DNA of 64,000 nucleotides from Paraburkholderia nodosa (GTDB lineage Bacteria; Pseudomonadota; Gammaproteobacteria; Burkholderiales; Burkholderiaceae), in contig NZ_MCNV01000011.1 of NCBI RefSeq assembly GCF_001718195.1, positions 1 through 64,000 of the forward strand, given 5' to 3'. Positions 17,874-27,405 of this stretch are shown piece after piece. Position 1 is the stretch's first letter. Each line of letters starts with the position of its first letter. The position numbers and the translations under genes were made by a program. The notes beneath the pieces are model-generated. The model was not told the origin of the DNA. It saw only the letters and a list, made by a program, of their open reading frames with translations, and did not search any database.

Positions 17874-18944
17874 ATGCAAATGCGCTGTTACTGCGTTATC
17901 CATCACGGCAAGCCGCTCGAACTGGTCGAGCGCGACGTGCCCGAACCCAAGGGCACCGAGGTATTGCTGCGTGTGAAGGCCGCGGGCCTGTGCCACTCCG
18001 ATCTGCACATCTGGGAGGGCTATTACGACCTGGGCGGCGGCAAGAAGCTCTCGCTCGCCGACCGCGGCATCAAGCTGCCGCTCACGCCGAGTCATGAAAT
18101 CTGCGGCGAGGTTGCGGCGCTCGGCCCCGACGCGCAAGGCGCACCGGAAGCGCTCGCGGCGGGCACGTCGGTAGTGGTGCATCCGTGGATCGGCTGCGGC
18201 GCATGCGCGGCCTGCGAGCGCGGCGAAGAGAACATCTGCGCGAAGCCGCAATCGCTTGGCGTGCTGCGCGACGGCGGCTTTGCCGATTACGTGATCGTGC
18301 CGCATCCGCGCTATCTCGTGGATCTCGCCGGCCTCGATCCCGTCAAGGCCGCGCCGCTCGCCTGCGCGGGCGTGACGACGTATTCGGCGGTGAAGAAGTT
18401 CGGCGCGCGCATCCATGAAGGCCCCGTGGTCGTGATCGGCGCGGGCGGCCTCGGCATGATGGCGCTCGAAGTGCTCAAGGCGATGGGCGCACAGGGCGCG
18501 ATCGTCGTGGACGTGGACCCCGCGAAGCGCGAAGCCGCGCTTGCGGCGGGCGCGCTCGCGGCAATCGATGCGCGCGCGGACGACGCCGTACAGCAAATTA
18601 TCGCGGCAACGGGCGGCGGCGCACGCGCGGTGCTCGACCTCGTCGGCGCGACGCCCACCGTCAAGCTCGCGCTCGACTCCTGCGCGCGCGGCGGCCACGT
18701 GGTGATCGTCGGGCTGATGGGCGGCGACCTCACGCTCTCGCTGCCCGTCATCCCGATGCGGCCGCTGAGGATCGAGGGCAGCTACGTGGGCACGCTGCCC
18801 GAGTTGCGCGAACTCGTGACGCTGATGCGCGAAGGCAAGATGCAGCCCTCGCCCGTCTCCACGCGGCCGCTCACGGAAATCAACGCGGCGTTCGAAGCGC
18901 TCGTGCAGGGCAAGGTGGTCGGGCGGCAAATATTGGTGCCCTGA
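17874..18944 (+). CDS. Zinc-dependent alcohol dehydrogenase (MDR family)
   Basis: A 356-residue medium-chain dehydrogenase. The catalytic zinc ligands are in AGLCHSDLH (about residues 38-46) and PSHEICGE. The structural zinc lobe is CGACAACERGEENIC (about 105-119). The Rossmann motif is VVVIGAGGLGMMALEVL (about 184-200), giving NAD(P)+ binding. It should oxidise or reduce an alcohol/aldehyde pair in the cytoplasm; the substrate is not fixed. The start at 17874 follows CACGGAGACATCG; a second ATG lies two codons later. A divergent MarR gene may regulate it. Confidence 0.88.
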   Translation: MQMRCYCVIHHGKPLELVERDVPEPKGTEVLLRVKAAGLCHSDLHIWEGYYDLGGGKKLSLADRGIKLPLTPSHEICGEVAALGPDAQGAPEALAAGTSVVVHPWIGCGACAACERGEENICAKPQSLGVLRDGGFADYVIVPHPRYLVDLAGLDPVKAAPLACAGVTTYSAVKKFGARIHEGPVVVIGAGGLGMMALEVLKAMGAQGAIVVDVDPAKREAALAAGALAAIDARADDAVQQIIAATGGGARAVLDLVGATPTVKLALDSCARGGHVVIVGLMGGDLTLSLPVIPMRPLRIEGSYVGTLPELRELVTLMREGKMQPSPVSTRPLTEINAAFEALVQGKVVGRQILVP

Positions 18945-19012
18945 TGCATTTCATCGCGCGCGGCCTGTTTCGGCGCGCGCGATAGCAAATCGTTCGGAAT
19001 TCGAATCAACCG

Positions 19013-19041
19013 GGGGGATCGGCCCACGGCGTCGATCCCCC
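19013..19041 (+). terminator. Hairpin in the gap after the alcohol dehydrogenase
   Basis: GGGGGATCG pairs perfectly with CGATCCCCC around an 11-base loop, 68 bases after the dehydrogenase stop, followed by CTTCTGC. It is probably the transcript end. Apart from this hairpin, nothing else is recognised in the 332-base gap 18945-19276. Confidence 0.55.
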
Positions 19042-19276
19042 TTCTGCGCGCGCAAGCGCCCCAAACGCTCCCTTACGGCTTACCCCTGCGCTCGCTCCAT
19101 TTTGCAAGGCACCTGCAAGCTTTTGTGGGCCAGGTGCGCTTATCGCCCGAATAAGCGCACCGGATGCGCTCAATTCGCGCCGTTGACTGAGCACGAGCTG
19201 TCGTAATCTCGACACTGCCGCATTGTCCGTGTCGCCCACGCGTCGCGCCCCGTCTCTTACGATTTTCACTGTGACC

Positions 19277-21406
19277 ATGTCGACGCCCCTCGCGCCCGCC
19301 CCCGACGACATCCTGCGGGAAGCCAATGCGCATTGCGAAGCGCACCGCTTCGCCGACGCACTCGCGTTGCTCGAACCGCATGTCGGCGGCCAACCCGATG
19401 CAATGGACGACGCCGCGCTCGCGCCGGCGCTCAATCTCGCGGCCCTGAGCGCCATGGGTACGGGCGACGCGGCGCGCGCCCAGGCGTTGTGGCAGCGCTG
19501 CCTCGCGGCAAAACCCGACTTCGCGCAGGCGTACAGCGGCCTCGCTGCACTCTTTGCGGCGCTCGGCGTCCTCGATCAGGCCCAGTCGCTCTATGAACGG
19601 CTGCTGAGCCTCACGCCCGCCGACGCCGACGCACGCAGCAACCTGGGCGTCGTCCTGCAGCGCCAGACGCGCCACGCCGAAGCGGAAGCCGCCTTTCGCG
19701 CCGTGCTCGTGGACCGCCCAGATCACGCCGACGCCCACTACAACCTCGGCCTCCTGCTGCAGGGACAAGGCCGCCACGCAGAAGCCGAAAGCGCGTTTTG
19801 CGGCGCCGTCGCTGCGAATGCGCGTCATGCGAAGGCATACAACGCGCTGGGCACACTGCTGCGGGACAAGGCGCGCGGCGACGAAGCCGCCGAAGCTTTT
19901 CGCCAGGCCCTGCTGATCCACCCGCAGTATCCGGAGGCGCTCAACAATCTCGCCACGCTGCTCAAGGCGTCCGGCAAGCTCGCCGAAGCGGAACTCGCGG
20001 TGCGCCTCGCGCTGCAGATTCGCCCCAATTTCGTCGATGCGCTGAACAACCTCGGTTGCGTGCTCACCGACCTCGAGCGTGTAACCGAGGCGGAGACGGC
20101 TTTTCGCCAGACGCTCGCACTCGCGCCGAATCACGCCGAAGCGCAGTACAACCTCGGCGTCGCGCTGCATACGCTCGAACGGATGCCCGAGGCCGAAGCG
20201 GCGTATCGCGAGACGCTGCGCCGCCTGCCGGGCCGCGTCGAGGCTTATAACAATCTCGCCTGTGTGCTGATGGCGCTCGGGCGCCGCGCCGAAGCGCTCG
20301 ACGTGCTCCAGGAAGCCATCGCCGTGCGGCCCGATTTCGCCGAGGCGCACTTCAATATCGCGAGCCTGCACAAGGAATACGGCCGGCTCGACGAAGCCGA
20401 GGCCGGCTACCGCCGCGCGCTCGACGCGAACCCGGAATACGGCGACGCGAAGTTCCGCCTCGCCACGCTACTCATCAGCATGGGCCGCTTCGAAGAAGGC
20501 TTCGCGCGCTACGAATGCCGCTACACCATGCCCGGCTTCGTGCATCACGCGACGCAACGTCTGCTGCAGTGTCCCGGCTGGCAGGGCGAGCCGCTCGCCG
20601 GCAAATCCCTGCTGCTATGGCAGGAGGACGGCCTCGGCGACATGCTGCAATTCGGGCGCTACGCGCGCCTGCTCAAGGAACAGGGCGCGACGCACGTCGC
20701 GTTCGCCTGCCAGCCGCCCCTGCAGCGGCTCTTTCGCAGCGTGGACGGCATCGACGCCGTGCTGGGCCATGAAGCCGGCGCAGCGGCAGCCGGCCAGTTC
20801 GACTACTGGGTGAGCCCGATCAGCGTGCCCCATCGCCTGGGCACGACGCTGGAGACCATCCCCGCGCCGCTCATCTATACGCCCGAGCCCGCGCTCGTCG
20901 ATCACTGGAGGGCGCGCCTCGCCACGCTCGCGCCGGGCCCGCGCATCGGCATCATCTGGAAGGGCAATCCGAAGCATTTCAACGACGCGCACCGCTCGCT
21001 GCCCTCGCTGGCCGCGCTCGCCCCGCTCTGGAACCTGCCGGGCGTGCAGTTCGTGAGCCTGCAAAAAGGTCAGGGAGAAGACGAGGCGCAGAATCCGCCC
21101 ACGAGCCTGCCGCTGCTCCACCTCGGCACCGACGTGCGCGATTTCGTCGATACCGCGGCGATCATCGCGCAGCTCGATCTCGTGATTTGCGTGGATACGT
21201 CCACGGCGCATCTGACGGCGTCGCTCGGCAAACCGTGCTGGGTGCTGCTGCCGCAGTACGACCTCGACTGGCGCTGGATGCACGAGCGCGAAGACTCGCC
21301 GTGGTATCCGGGCACGATGCGCCTGTTCCGCCAGCGCATGAACGAGGCGTGGAGCGCTGTTGTGGAGCGCGTGCGCGCGGCGTGCGCGGAGCGCTTCGGC
21401 GTTTGA
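19277..21406 (+). CDS. TPR-repeat protein with C-terminal GT9-like glycosyltransferase domain
   Basis: A 709-residue protein. Residues of about 30-420 form some ten or more tetratricopeptide repeats (recurring HYNLGLLLQGQGRHAEAE and EAYNNLACVLMALGRRAEA). From about 450 to the end is a domain resembling ADP-heptose/GT9 glycosyltransferases, with GPRIGIIWKGNPKHFND, QLDLVICVDTSTAHL and SLGKPCWVLLPQYDLDWRW. Such proteins modify surface glycans or proteins, with the TPR superhelix selecting the partner. No signal peptide or membrane helix is present, so it is cytoplasmic. The ATG at 19277 is preferred to an upstream TTG. It is not in an operon with other glycan genes here. Confidence 0.85.
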   Translation: MSTPLAPAPDDILREANAHCEAHRFADALALLEPHVGGQPDAMDDAALAPALNLAALSAMGTGDAARAQALWQRCLAAKPDFAQAYSGLAALFAALGVLDQAQSLYERLLSLTPADADARSNLGVVLQRQTRHAEAEAAFRAVLVDRPDHADAHYNLGLLLQGQGRHAEAESAFCGAVAANARHAKAYNALGTLLRDKARGDEAAEAFRQALLIHPQYPEALNNLATLLKASGKLAEAELAVRLALQIRPNFVDALNNLGCVLTDLERVTEAETAFRQTLALAPNHAEAQYNLGVALHTLERMPEAEAAYRETLRRLPGRVEAYNNLACVLMALGRRAEALDVLQEAIAVRPDFAEAHFNIASLHKEYGRLDEAEAGYRRALDANPEYGDAKFRLATLLISMGRFEEGFARYECRYTMPGFVHHATQRLLQCPGWQGEPLAGKSLLLWQEDGLGDMLQFGRYARLLKEQGATHVAFACQPPLQRLFRSVDGIDAVLGHEAGAAAAGQFDYWVSPISVPHRLGTTLETIPAPLIYTPEPALVDHWRARLATLAPGPRIGIIWKGNPKHFNDAHRSLPSLAALAPLWNLPGVQFVSLQKGQGEDEAQNPPTSLPLLHLGTDVRDFVDTAAIIAQLDLVICVDTSTAHLTASLGKPCWVLLPQYDLDWRWMHEREDSPWYPGTMRLFRQRMNEAWSAVVERVRAACAERFGV

Positions 21407-21449
21407 AAATTCGCGGGATTTCGGGGGATGAGGGAGGCGCTCGCGCGCC

Positions 21450-21668
21450 TCAATCCCAGATGTTGCGGAACGCCACGGCGGCGATCACCGGCACGCACAT
21501 CACGAGCGGGATGGCGAAGTACGGAATCTCCAGATCGACGACCCACTTGTAGACGATCCAGCCGATACCCAGCGCGAGCGTGAGTACGCCCACGAGCGCA
21601 GTGAGGGTGTTCAGCAGCCACGTGGGCGGCTGCTTGCGCGCGGGTTTATTCTCGGGTGACGGGTTCAT
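21450..21668 (-). CDS. Small membrane protein, 72 aa
   Basis: A 72-residue protein with a Pro/Lys-rich N-terminus (MNPSPENKPARKQPP) and two hydrophobic helices (about 18-43 and 48-66), ending in FRNIWD. It looks like a real conserved inner-membrane protein of unknown function. The start at 21668 is preferred because the 25 codons upstream in frame do not resemble a natural N-terminus. It faces the TPR gene convergently and is not linked to a pathway. Confidence 0.7.
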   Translation of the reverse strand: MNPSPENKPARKQPPTWLLNTLTALVGVLTLALGIGWIVYKWVVDLEIPYFAIPLVMCVPVIAAVAFRNIWD

Positions 21669-21856
21669 GGCGGCGGTGGCGGAAAACGAAAGCGTCTCGA
21701 TCCGGAGTGCGGATGGTGGGTATTTTACTCCGCGGCACGCCATCAGCCTAAGGCCGCCGCTCCCGCGGTCTTTACCTCCCAGGTAATCGATTCCCTGCCC
21801 GGCGCGCCCTATTCTCGCAAGCGTGGCCCCACCCTTTCACGCTCACGAGACCTGCC

Positions 21857-22204
21857 ATGACCGCCTACGCCATTGCCCATCTGCGCGACGTCGAACCTTG
21901 CCCCGCCATCGTCGAATATCTGGAGAAGATCGACGCAACGCTCGCCCCTTTCGGCGGCCGCTTCATCATTCACGGAGGACGCGTGGAGCGGCTCGAGGGC
22001 AAGTTTTCCGGCGACCTCATCATGATCGAATTCGCGAACCGCGAGATCGCGCGCGCCTGGTATCGCTCGAGCGCCTATCAGGCGATCCTGCCGCTGCGCG
22101 CGGAGCACTCGCGCGGCGAAGTGTTCCTGATCGATCAAGTCGAGATGCCGCATCGCGCGACCGACGTGCTGCGTCCCGCTCACGAAACCGGCTCTGGAAA
22201 GTGA
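21857..22204 (+). CDS. DUF1330 domain protein
   Basis: A 115-residue protein starting MTAYAIAHLRDV, with FGGRFIIHGGRVERLEG, MIEFANREIARAWYRSSAYQAILPLR and a closing VFLIDQVE. This is the DUF1330 pattern, a small dimeric ferredoxin-like fold related to Dabb/ABM monooxygenases, of unknown function. It has the family length. No operon partner is close by; the lipoprotein gene begins 157 bases later. Confidence 0.88.
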   Translation: MTAYAIAHLRDVEPCPAIVEYLEKIDATLAPFGGRFIIHGGRVERLEGKFSGDLIMIEFANREIARAWYRSSAYQAILPLRAEHSRGEVFLIDQVEMPHRATDVLRPAHETGSGK

Positions 22205-22361
22205 AAGGATTTCGTTAACTGGCGATCGGCAGCGATTGGTTATCGCACGGCACGTTTGCAAAGAAAATTCATCGTGTGCAAACGTTTTCGTGCATTTCAC
22301 AATTCTTTCTTCATCGACGGCGAAACTGTGCGCGACCCATCCCCACAGAACGGATGCGCAT

Positions 22362-22826
22362 ATGAGAATACGCGTTACCAACCGCGTGTCGACGACCCTG
22401 TCGACCGCGGCGATCGTTGTACTCGCAACCATCATGCTCGATGCATGCGGCTTGGGCGACGGCTCGTCGGCAGCTTCGTCGACGGCTGATCCATCGGAAA
22501 GTCAGAGCGCCGCAACGCCATCGCAATCGCCGTTGGCGAATAGCGCGCGCATATCGCCGCTGCCGACCGACACGAACACGGCGGCGAATGCGTCGGCGAA
22601 CGCCTCGACCGACACTTCGGCGAACCCGAGCGCCATACCCGCTTACGGCGCGAACGCGGCAACCGCCACGAACAACGCGAGCGACCCCGTGCAAGGCGCA
22701 CAGGCCAGCCTCGCCGCCGACAGCGACCAGGTCACGCCGGTCTTGAGCTACGCGCCGGGAGACAGCGCGCAGACCCAGGCCAGCAACGGCAACGAATCCG
22801 GCAGTCCCGCAACATCCAGCCATTGA
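22362..22826 (+). CDS. Low-complexity lipoprotein upstream of phospholipase C
   Basis: A 154-residue protein with a positively charged N-terminus, a hydrophobic stretch (TLSTAAIVVLATIMLDAC) and a lipobox LDAC, predicting a lipid-anchored envelope protein after cleavage before Cys. The mature part is almost entirely Ser, Ala, Thr, Asn and Pro and is probably disordered, with no known domain. The ATG at 22362 gives the signal sequence. It sits 77 bases upstream of the phospholipase C gene on the same strand and may be co-transcribed. A role in holding or releasing the enzyme at the envelope is speculation. Confidence 0.6.
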   Translation: MRIRVTNRVSTTLSTAAIVVLATIMLDACGLGDGSSAASSTADPSESQSAATPSQSPLANSARISPLPTDTNTAANASANASTDTSANPSAIPAYGANAATATNNASDPVQGAQASLAADSDQVTPVLSYAPGDSAQTQASNGNESGSPATSSH

Positions 22827-22903
22827 AGCATTGCACCTGCGTGCCCTTGTGCGAGTACGCCGTCGGGCACGACACTCCAACCCAAGCAGAAAGGTGAGCA
22901 ACA

Positions 22904-25033
22904 ATGACGTCAAACAGCCGTCGCCGTTTCCTGCAGACCGTCGCGCAATCGGGCGCCGCCGCCGCAGCGATGACCGTTCTTCCCGAATCGATCCGCAATG
23001 CGCTGGCCATTCCGGCCAATTCGCGCACCGGCACGATCCGCGATGTCGAGCACATCGTCGTGTTCATGCAGGAGAACCGTTCGTTCGACCACTACTTCGG
23101 CCATATGCGCGGCGTACGCGGCTATAACGACCGCCTGCCCATTGCGCTGCCGGGCGGCCTGCCGGTGTGGTATCAGCCGTCGAAAGAAGACGCCACGAAG
23201 CCCGTGCTGCCGTTCCACCTCGACACGTTCAAGACGAGCGCGCAATGCGTGGGCGACCTCGACCACTCGTGGTACCCGACGCAGTACGCAATCAACAACG
23301 GTCTGTACAACCAGTGGCCGCAGTACAAGACCGACATGACGATGGGTTATTACCTTCGCGCGGACATTCCGTTCCACTACGCGCTGGCCGACGCCTTCAC
23401 GGTGTGCGACAACTACTTCTGCTCGCTGCCTGGCCCAACGCACCCGAACCGCTCGTATCTCATGACCGGCATGGTCGATCCGACCGGCACGATGGGCGGC
23501 CCGCTACTCGACAACAACGACTTCGTGGACGGCGACGTGCCGCCCACGTACCAATTGCTTTCGTGGACGACCTACCCCGAGCGCCTGCAGGCCGCCGGCA
23601 TCTCCTGGCAGATCTACCAGCAGGGCACGAACGGCAGCGACCCGCTGAACGGCAACTACGGCACGAACATCCTGCAGAACTTCGCGAACTTCATCAACGC
23701 GCAACCCGGCTCGGCGCTTTACCAGCGCGCGCAAACGGTGCGCACCATCGCCGACCTGAAAAACGACGTACTCCAGAACAATTTGCCGCAAGTCTCATGG
23801 CTGCTGCCCCCCGCGGCCTTTTCGGAGCATCCGAAGTACACCCCGGCCTATGGCGCCGAATACACTTCGCAGATCATCGAAGCGCTGACTTCGAATCCCG
23901 ATGTGTGGAGCAAGACCGTGCTCTTCATCATGTATGACGAGAACGACGGCTTCTTCGACCACATCGTGCCGCCGCAGCCGCCCACGACGTCCGCCCAGGG
24001 CAAGTCGACGGTGAGCGTGGACGGCGAGATCCACAACGTGGTCAACCCGCTGCGCGGCGGCAAGTACACTGCCGACGGCCTGCCCTATGGTCTCGGACCG
24101 CGCGTGCCGATGACGGTCGTCTCGCCGTGGACCAAGGGTGGCTTCGTCTGCTCGCAGGTGTTCGACCACACGTCGGTGATCCGCTTCATCGAGGCGCGTT
24201 TCGGTGTGCAGGAGCCCAACATCACAGCGTGGCGCCGCGCGGTGTGCGGCGACCTCACCACGTGCTTCGACTTCCGCACGCCCGACGCCACGATGCCCAC
24301 GCTGCCCGACACGAGCAACTACATGGCGCTCGCCGACAAGCAGTGCTCGGCCAACTCGGCGCCCACGGTGCCGGCCACGCCGCTGCCGATCGACGCGCAG
24401 GAGCCCGGCGTGCGCTACGCGCGTGCGCTGCCCTACGAGCTTCATGTGAACGGGAAGGCCGAAGCGCAGAACAACACGCTGTCGATCACGTTCGCGAACA
24501 AGGGCCGCCAGGGCGCGCACTTCTACGTGTACGGCACGAACCGCAGTGACGGCCCGTGGCGCTATACGGTCGAAGCGGGCAAGTCGCTCGACGACACGTG
24601 GGACCTCACCGTGACGAACGGCGTCTATGCGTTCGAGGTGCATGGCCCGAACGGCTTCTTGCGCCGCTTTGCGGGTACGGCCGCGCAATCGGGTCCGGGC
24701 AAGTCGGGCCGCGCACCGGCGCCTGCCGTGACGGCGCACTACGACGTGGCCAACGGCAACCTCTTCCTCAGGTTCTCGAACGCGGGCAGCAGCGTCGCGC
24801 ACCTGAACGTGACCGACAACGCCTATGGCGCGCACGAGCGCAACGTAGTCGTGCCGGCCGGCGCGCAAATCGACGAAGTCTGGGTTCTTGCCTCGAGCCA
24901 TCACTGGTACGACCTCACGGTCACGAGCCGCGACGACGCGACGTTTGCCTGGCGCTTCGCCGGACACATCGAGAACGGCCGGCCGAGCATCAGCGATCCG
25001 GCGGCCGTTGCGCCGGTCACGAAGCTGAGCTGA
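22904..25033 (+). CDS. plcN: Phosphocholine-specific phospholipase C, Tat-exported
   Basis: A 709-residue phospholipase C of the PlcH/PlcN/AcpA superfamily that hydrolyses phosphatidylcholine (and in some members sphingomyelin) outside the cell. The N-terminus has the twin-arginine motif SRRRFLQ and a hydrophobic h-region. The mature part begins with VEHIVVFMQENRSFDHYFG, the metal/phosphate site of the family. Further motifs are TVCDNYFCSLPGPTHPNR and MYDENDGFFDHIVPP. Two DUF756-like C-terminal domains follow at about 500-590 and 610-700. A good ribosome-binding site (AAAGGTGAGC) precedes the ATG. Phosphate starvation would be a likely inducer, but no Pho box was identified. Confidence 0.9.
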   Translation: MTSNSRRRFLQTVAQSGAAAAAMTVLPESIRNALAIPANSRTGTIRDVEHIVVFMQENRSFDHYFGHMRGVRGYNDRLPIALPGGLPVWYQPSKEDATKPVLPFHLDTFKTSAQCVGDLDHSWYPTQYAINNGLYNQWPQYKTDMTMGYYLRADIPFHYALADAFTVCDNYFCSLPGPTHPNRSYLMTGMVDPTGTMGGPLLDNNDFVDGDVPPTYQLLSWTTYPERLQAAGISWQIYQQGTNGSDPLNGNYGTNILQNFANFINAQPGSALYQRAQTVRTIADLKNDVLQNNLPQVSWLLPPAAFSEHPKYTPAYGAEYTSQIIEALTSNPDVWSKTVLFIMYDENDGFFDHIVPPQPPTTSAQGKSTVSVDGEIHNVVNPLRGGKYTADGLPYGLGPRVPMTVVSPWTKGGFVCSQVFDHTSVIRFIEARFGVQEPNITAWRRAVCGDLTTCFDFRTPDATMPTLPDTSNYMALADKQCSANSAPTVPATPLPIDAQEPGVRYARALPYELHVNGKAEAQNNTLSITFANKGRQGAHFYVYGTNRSDGPWRYTVEAGKSLDDTWDLTVTNGVYAFEVHGPNGFLRRFAGTAAQSGPGKSGRAPAPAVTAHYDVANGNLFLRFSNAGSSVAHLNVTDNAYGAHERNVVVPAGAQIDEVWVLASSHHWYDLTVTSRDDATFAWRFAGHIENGRPSISDPAAVAPVTKLS

Positions 25034-25083
25034 AGCCCAGCACAGAACGAAGGTCTGACGATTTCTTTTCTGTTCTCTGGTTG

Positions 25084-25109
25084 CGGCGCCTTCAGGCGCC
25101 GTTTTTTTT
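25084..25109 (+). terminator. Intrinsic terminator after phospholipase C
   Basis: CGGCGCC and GGCGCCG form a perfect 7-bp stem with a TTCA tetraloop, followed by eight T residues. A strong rho-independent terminator. Confidence 0.95.
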
Positions 25110-25305
25110 GCCCTCGCGCAGCGGATGCACTCCGTCTCAAAGTGTGGGTAAGAGGGGCCAACGCACCCTTCGCAATGGCACGCCCTGCAGCCTCGGCGAA
25201 GCAGTGGCACAATGGGCGCTCCGCATTTTCCGGCGCCCGCCGCGCGCAATGCCGTGCGCGCAGGCGGGCGCCTGTCGTTGAACCGTTGACAAGGATCGTC
25301 CCATC

Positions 25306-26748
25306 ATGAGTTCCAGCGTGAAGCCCTATCCCGACACCCAGATCTACATCGACGGCGCATGGCGCGCCGGCGCGAAGACGATTGCCGTGATCGACCCCGC
25401 GACCGAAGCGGAAATCGGCCGCCTGAGCCTCGCAAGCGAACAGGATCTTTCGGATGCGGCCAGCGCGGCCGAGCGCGCCTTCCGCGAATGGCGCAAGGTC
25501 TCGCCGCTCGAGCGCAGCAAGCTCATGCGCCGCGCCGCGCAATTGCTGCGCGATCGCGCAGACGACATCGCCGCGATCATGACGCGCGAGCAGGGCAAGC
25601 CGTTCGGCGAAGCGAAGCTCGAAACGCTCGCGGGCGGCGACACGATCGACTGGTTCGCCGAAGAAGGCCGCCGCACCTATGGCCGCGTGATTCCCTCGCG
25701 TACTGACGCCGTTCGCCAGATCGTCACGCGCGAGCCGGTGGGTCCGGTCGCCGCGTTCACGCCCTGGAACTTCCCGCTCAATCAGGCCGTGCGCAAGGTG
25801 TCGGCCGCGCTCGCCTCGGGCTGTACCGTCGTGCTCAAGGGACCGGAAGAAACGCCGGCCAGCTGCGCCGAACTCGTGAAGGTGTTCACCGACGCGGGCC
25901 TGCCCGCAGGCGTGCTGAACCTCGTGTTCGGCGTGCCCGCGGAAGTGTCGTCGTACCTGATCGCGCATCCGGCGATCCGCAAAATTTCGTTCACGGGCTC
26001 GACGCCGGTGGGCAAGCTGCTCGCCTCGAAGGCCGGCGAACACATGAAGCGCGCCACGATGGAACTGGGCGGCCACGCCCCCGCCATCGTCTTCGCCGAC
26101 GCGGACGTGCCGCGCGCCGCCAAGCTGCTCGCGAGCGCCAAGTTCCGCAACGCGGGCCAGGTATGCATCTCGCCCACGCGCTTCATGGTGGAAGACGCCG
26201 CGTACGACGAGTTCGTCGAGCATTTCGTCGCGACGACGCGCGCGATCAAGGTGGGCAACGGTCTCGAAGACGGCGTGCAAATGGGCCCGCTCGCGAACGA
26301 CCGCCGCCTCGCCGCCATGGAGCGCCTCGTCGCCGACGCGCGCGAACAGGGCGCGAAGGTGCTGACGGGCGGCGAACGCGTGGGCCGCGAAGGCTACTTC
26401 TTCGCACCGACCGTGCTCACCGACGTGCCGCTTTCCGCGCGCATCATGAACGAAGAGCCGTTCGGCCCGATCGCGCCGATCTCGCGTTTCTCGAGCTACA
26501 AGGACGCGATCGTCGAAGCGAACCGTCTGCCGTACGGTCTCGCCGCGTATGCCTACACGCGTTCGAGCGCGACTTCGGCCGCTCTCTCCGACGACGTGGA
26601 AACCGGCATGCTGTCGATCAACCATCACGGCCTCGCCCTGCCGGAAACGCCGTTCGGCGGCGTGAAGGACTCGGGTTACGGCTCGGAAGGCGGCAGCGAA
26701 GCGATGGAAGCCTATCTCGTCACGAAGTTCGTGACCGAGCATCGTTGA
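25306..26748 (+). CDS. NAD(P)-dependent aldehyde dehydrogenase, succinate-semialdehyde type
   Basis: A 480-residue aldehyde dehydrogenase. Motifs include FTPWNFPLNQAVRKV (cofactor site), ISFTGSTPVGKLL, the general-base Glu in MELGGHAPAIVF (about residue 253), and the nucleophile Cys287 in NAGQVCISPTRF. EEPFGPIAP and PFGGVKDSGYGSEGG complete the pattern. The arrangement is closest to GabD/YneI-type succinate-semialdehyde dehydrogenases, but other small aldehydes (glutarate semialdehyde, alpha-ketoglutarate semialdehyde) remain possible. No GabT or transporter lies next to it, so the pathway is unassigned. Confidence 0.85.
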   Translation: MSSSVKPYPDTQIYIDGAWRAGAKTIAVIDPATEAEIGRLSLASEQDLSDAASAAERAFREWRKVSPLERSKLMRRAAQLLRDRADDIAAIMTREQGKPFGEAKLETLAGGDTIDWFAEEGRRTYGRVIPSRTDAVRQIVTREPVGPVAAFTPWNFPLNQAVRKVSAALASGCTVVLKGPEETPASCAELVKVFTDAGLPAGVLNLVFGVPAEVSSYLIAHPAIRKISFTGSTPVGKLLASKAGEHMKRATMELGGHAPAIVFADADVPRAAKLLASAKFRNAGQVCISPTRFMVEDAAYDEFVEHFVATTRAIKVGNGLEDGVQMGPLANDRRLAAMERLVADAREQGAKVLTGGERVGREGYFFAPTVLTDVPLSARIMNEEPFGPIAPISRFSSYKDAIVEANRLPYGLAAYAYTRSSATSAALSDDVETGMLSINHHGLALPETPFGGVKDSGYGSEGGSEAMEAYLVTKFVTEHR

Positions 26749-26783
26749 TCGCTTCACGCTGAAAACGCGCGCGCTTCTCCGGC

Positions 26784-27182
26784 TTACGGCCCGGGAAGCG
26801 CACGCGGATATTGCGGCAAGCCGTCCGCGAGCTGCACCCAGGCCAGCTTTTGCGAGGTCCAGCTGTGATTGTCGGGCGGCGCGTCGTCGGGACGATCGAG
26901 CGTGCCGGTCGCGATGTCGATCTCGCCCACGAACGCCGCGTGCCGGTACGTGAGCGGCGTGCCACAATCGGCGCAGAACGCGCGCTCGACACCCGGACTC
27001 GACGCATGCGTTTTCGTTGCGCCCGCAACGAGCCGGAACGCACTCCACGGCACGCTGAGCCAGCCGACGAACGGCGCACCTGTTGCACGCCGGCAATCCG
27101 CGCAATGGCATACCGTGCTGCCGACCGGCGCAGCCGAAATCTGGTAGCGGACCTTGCCGCATGAACAGCCGCCAGTCAGCAT
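26784..27182 (-). CDS. GFA-family protein (glutathione-dependent formaldehyde-activating enzyme fold)
   Basis: A 132-residue protein with the zinc-binding Cys pattern of the Gfa/CENP-V family: GGCSCGKVRY at the N-terminus, CHCADCRRATG near residue 30 and FCADCGTPL near 75. The family is named for glutathione-dependent formaldehyde-activating enzyme, but most members have no proven activity. The ATG at 27182 follows AAGGAGAGAGCG, an excellent ribosome-binding site. It converges on the aldehyde dehydrogenase and diverges from the peroxidase gene. Confidence 0.88.
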   Translation of the reverse strand: MLTGGCSCGKVRYQISAAPVGSTVCHCADCRRATGAPFVGWLSVPWSAFRLVAGATKTHASSPGVERAFCADCGTPLTYRHAAFVGEIDIATGTLDRPDDAPPDNHSWTSQKLAWVQLADGLPQYPRALPGP

Positions 27183-27405
27183 CGCTCTCTCCTTCGCACA
27201 CCACGCCTGCTCAACGCTTTCGGCACGGTAACCACGACCGCCCGGGCATGGTTGCACGAATTCGCTTCGCGCATGGAATAAAACGCGGCGACGTGTTGTT
27301 GACGCCAGTAACGACCCTCGGACCATCGACTGGATCCATCATGCATACACTCGCACACATTTCGCTTTCGCATGCGTTGCGGCGCATGCGCACCGGAGCC
27401 CGCCC

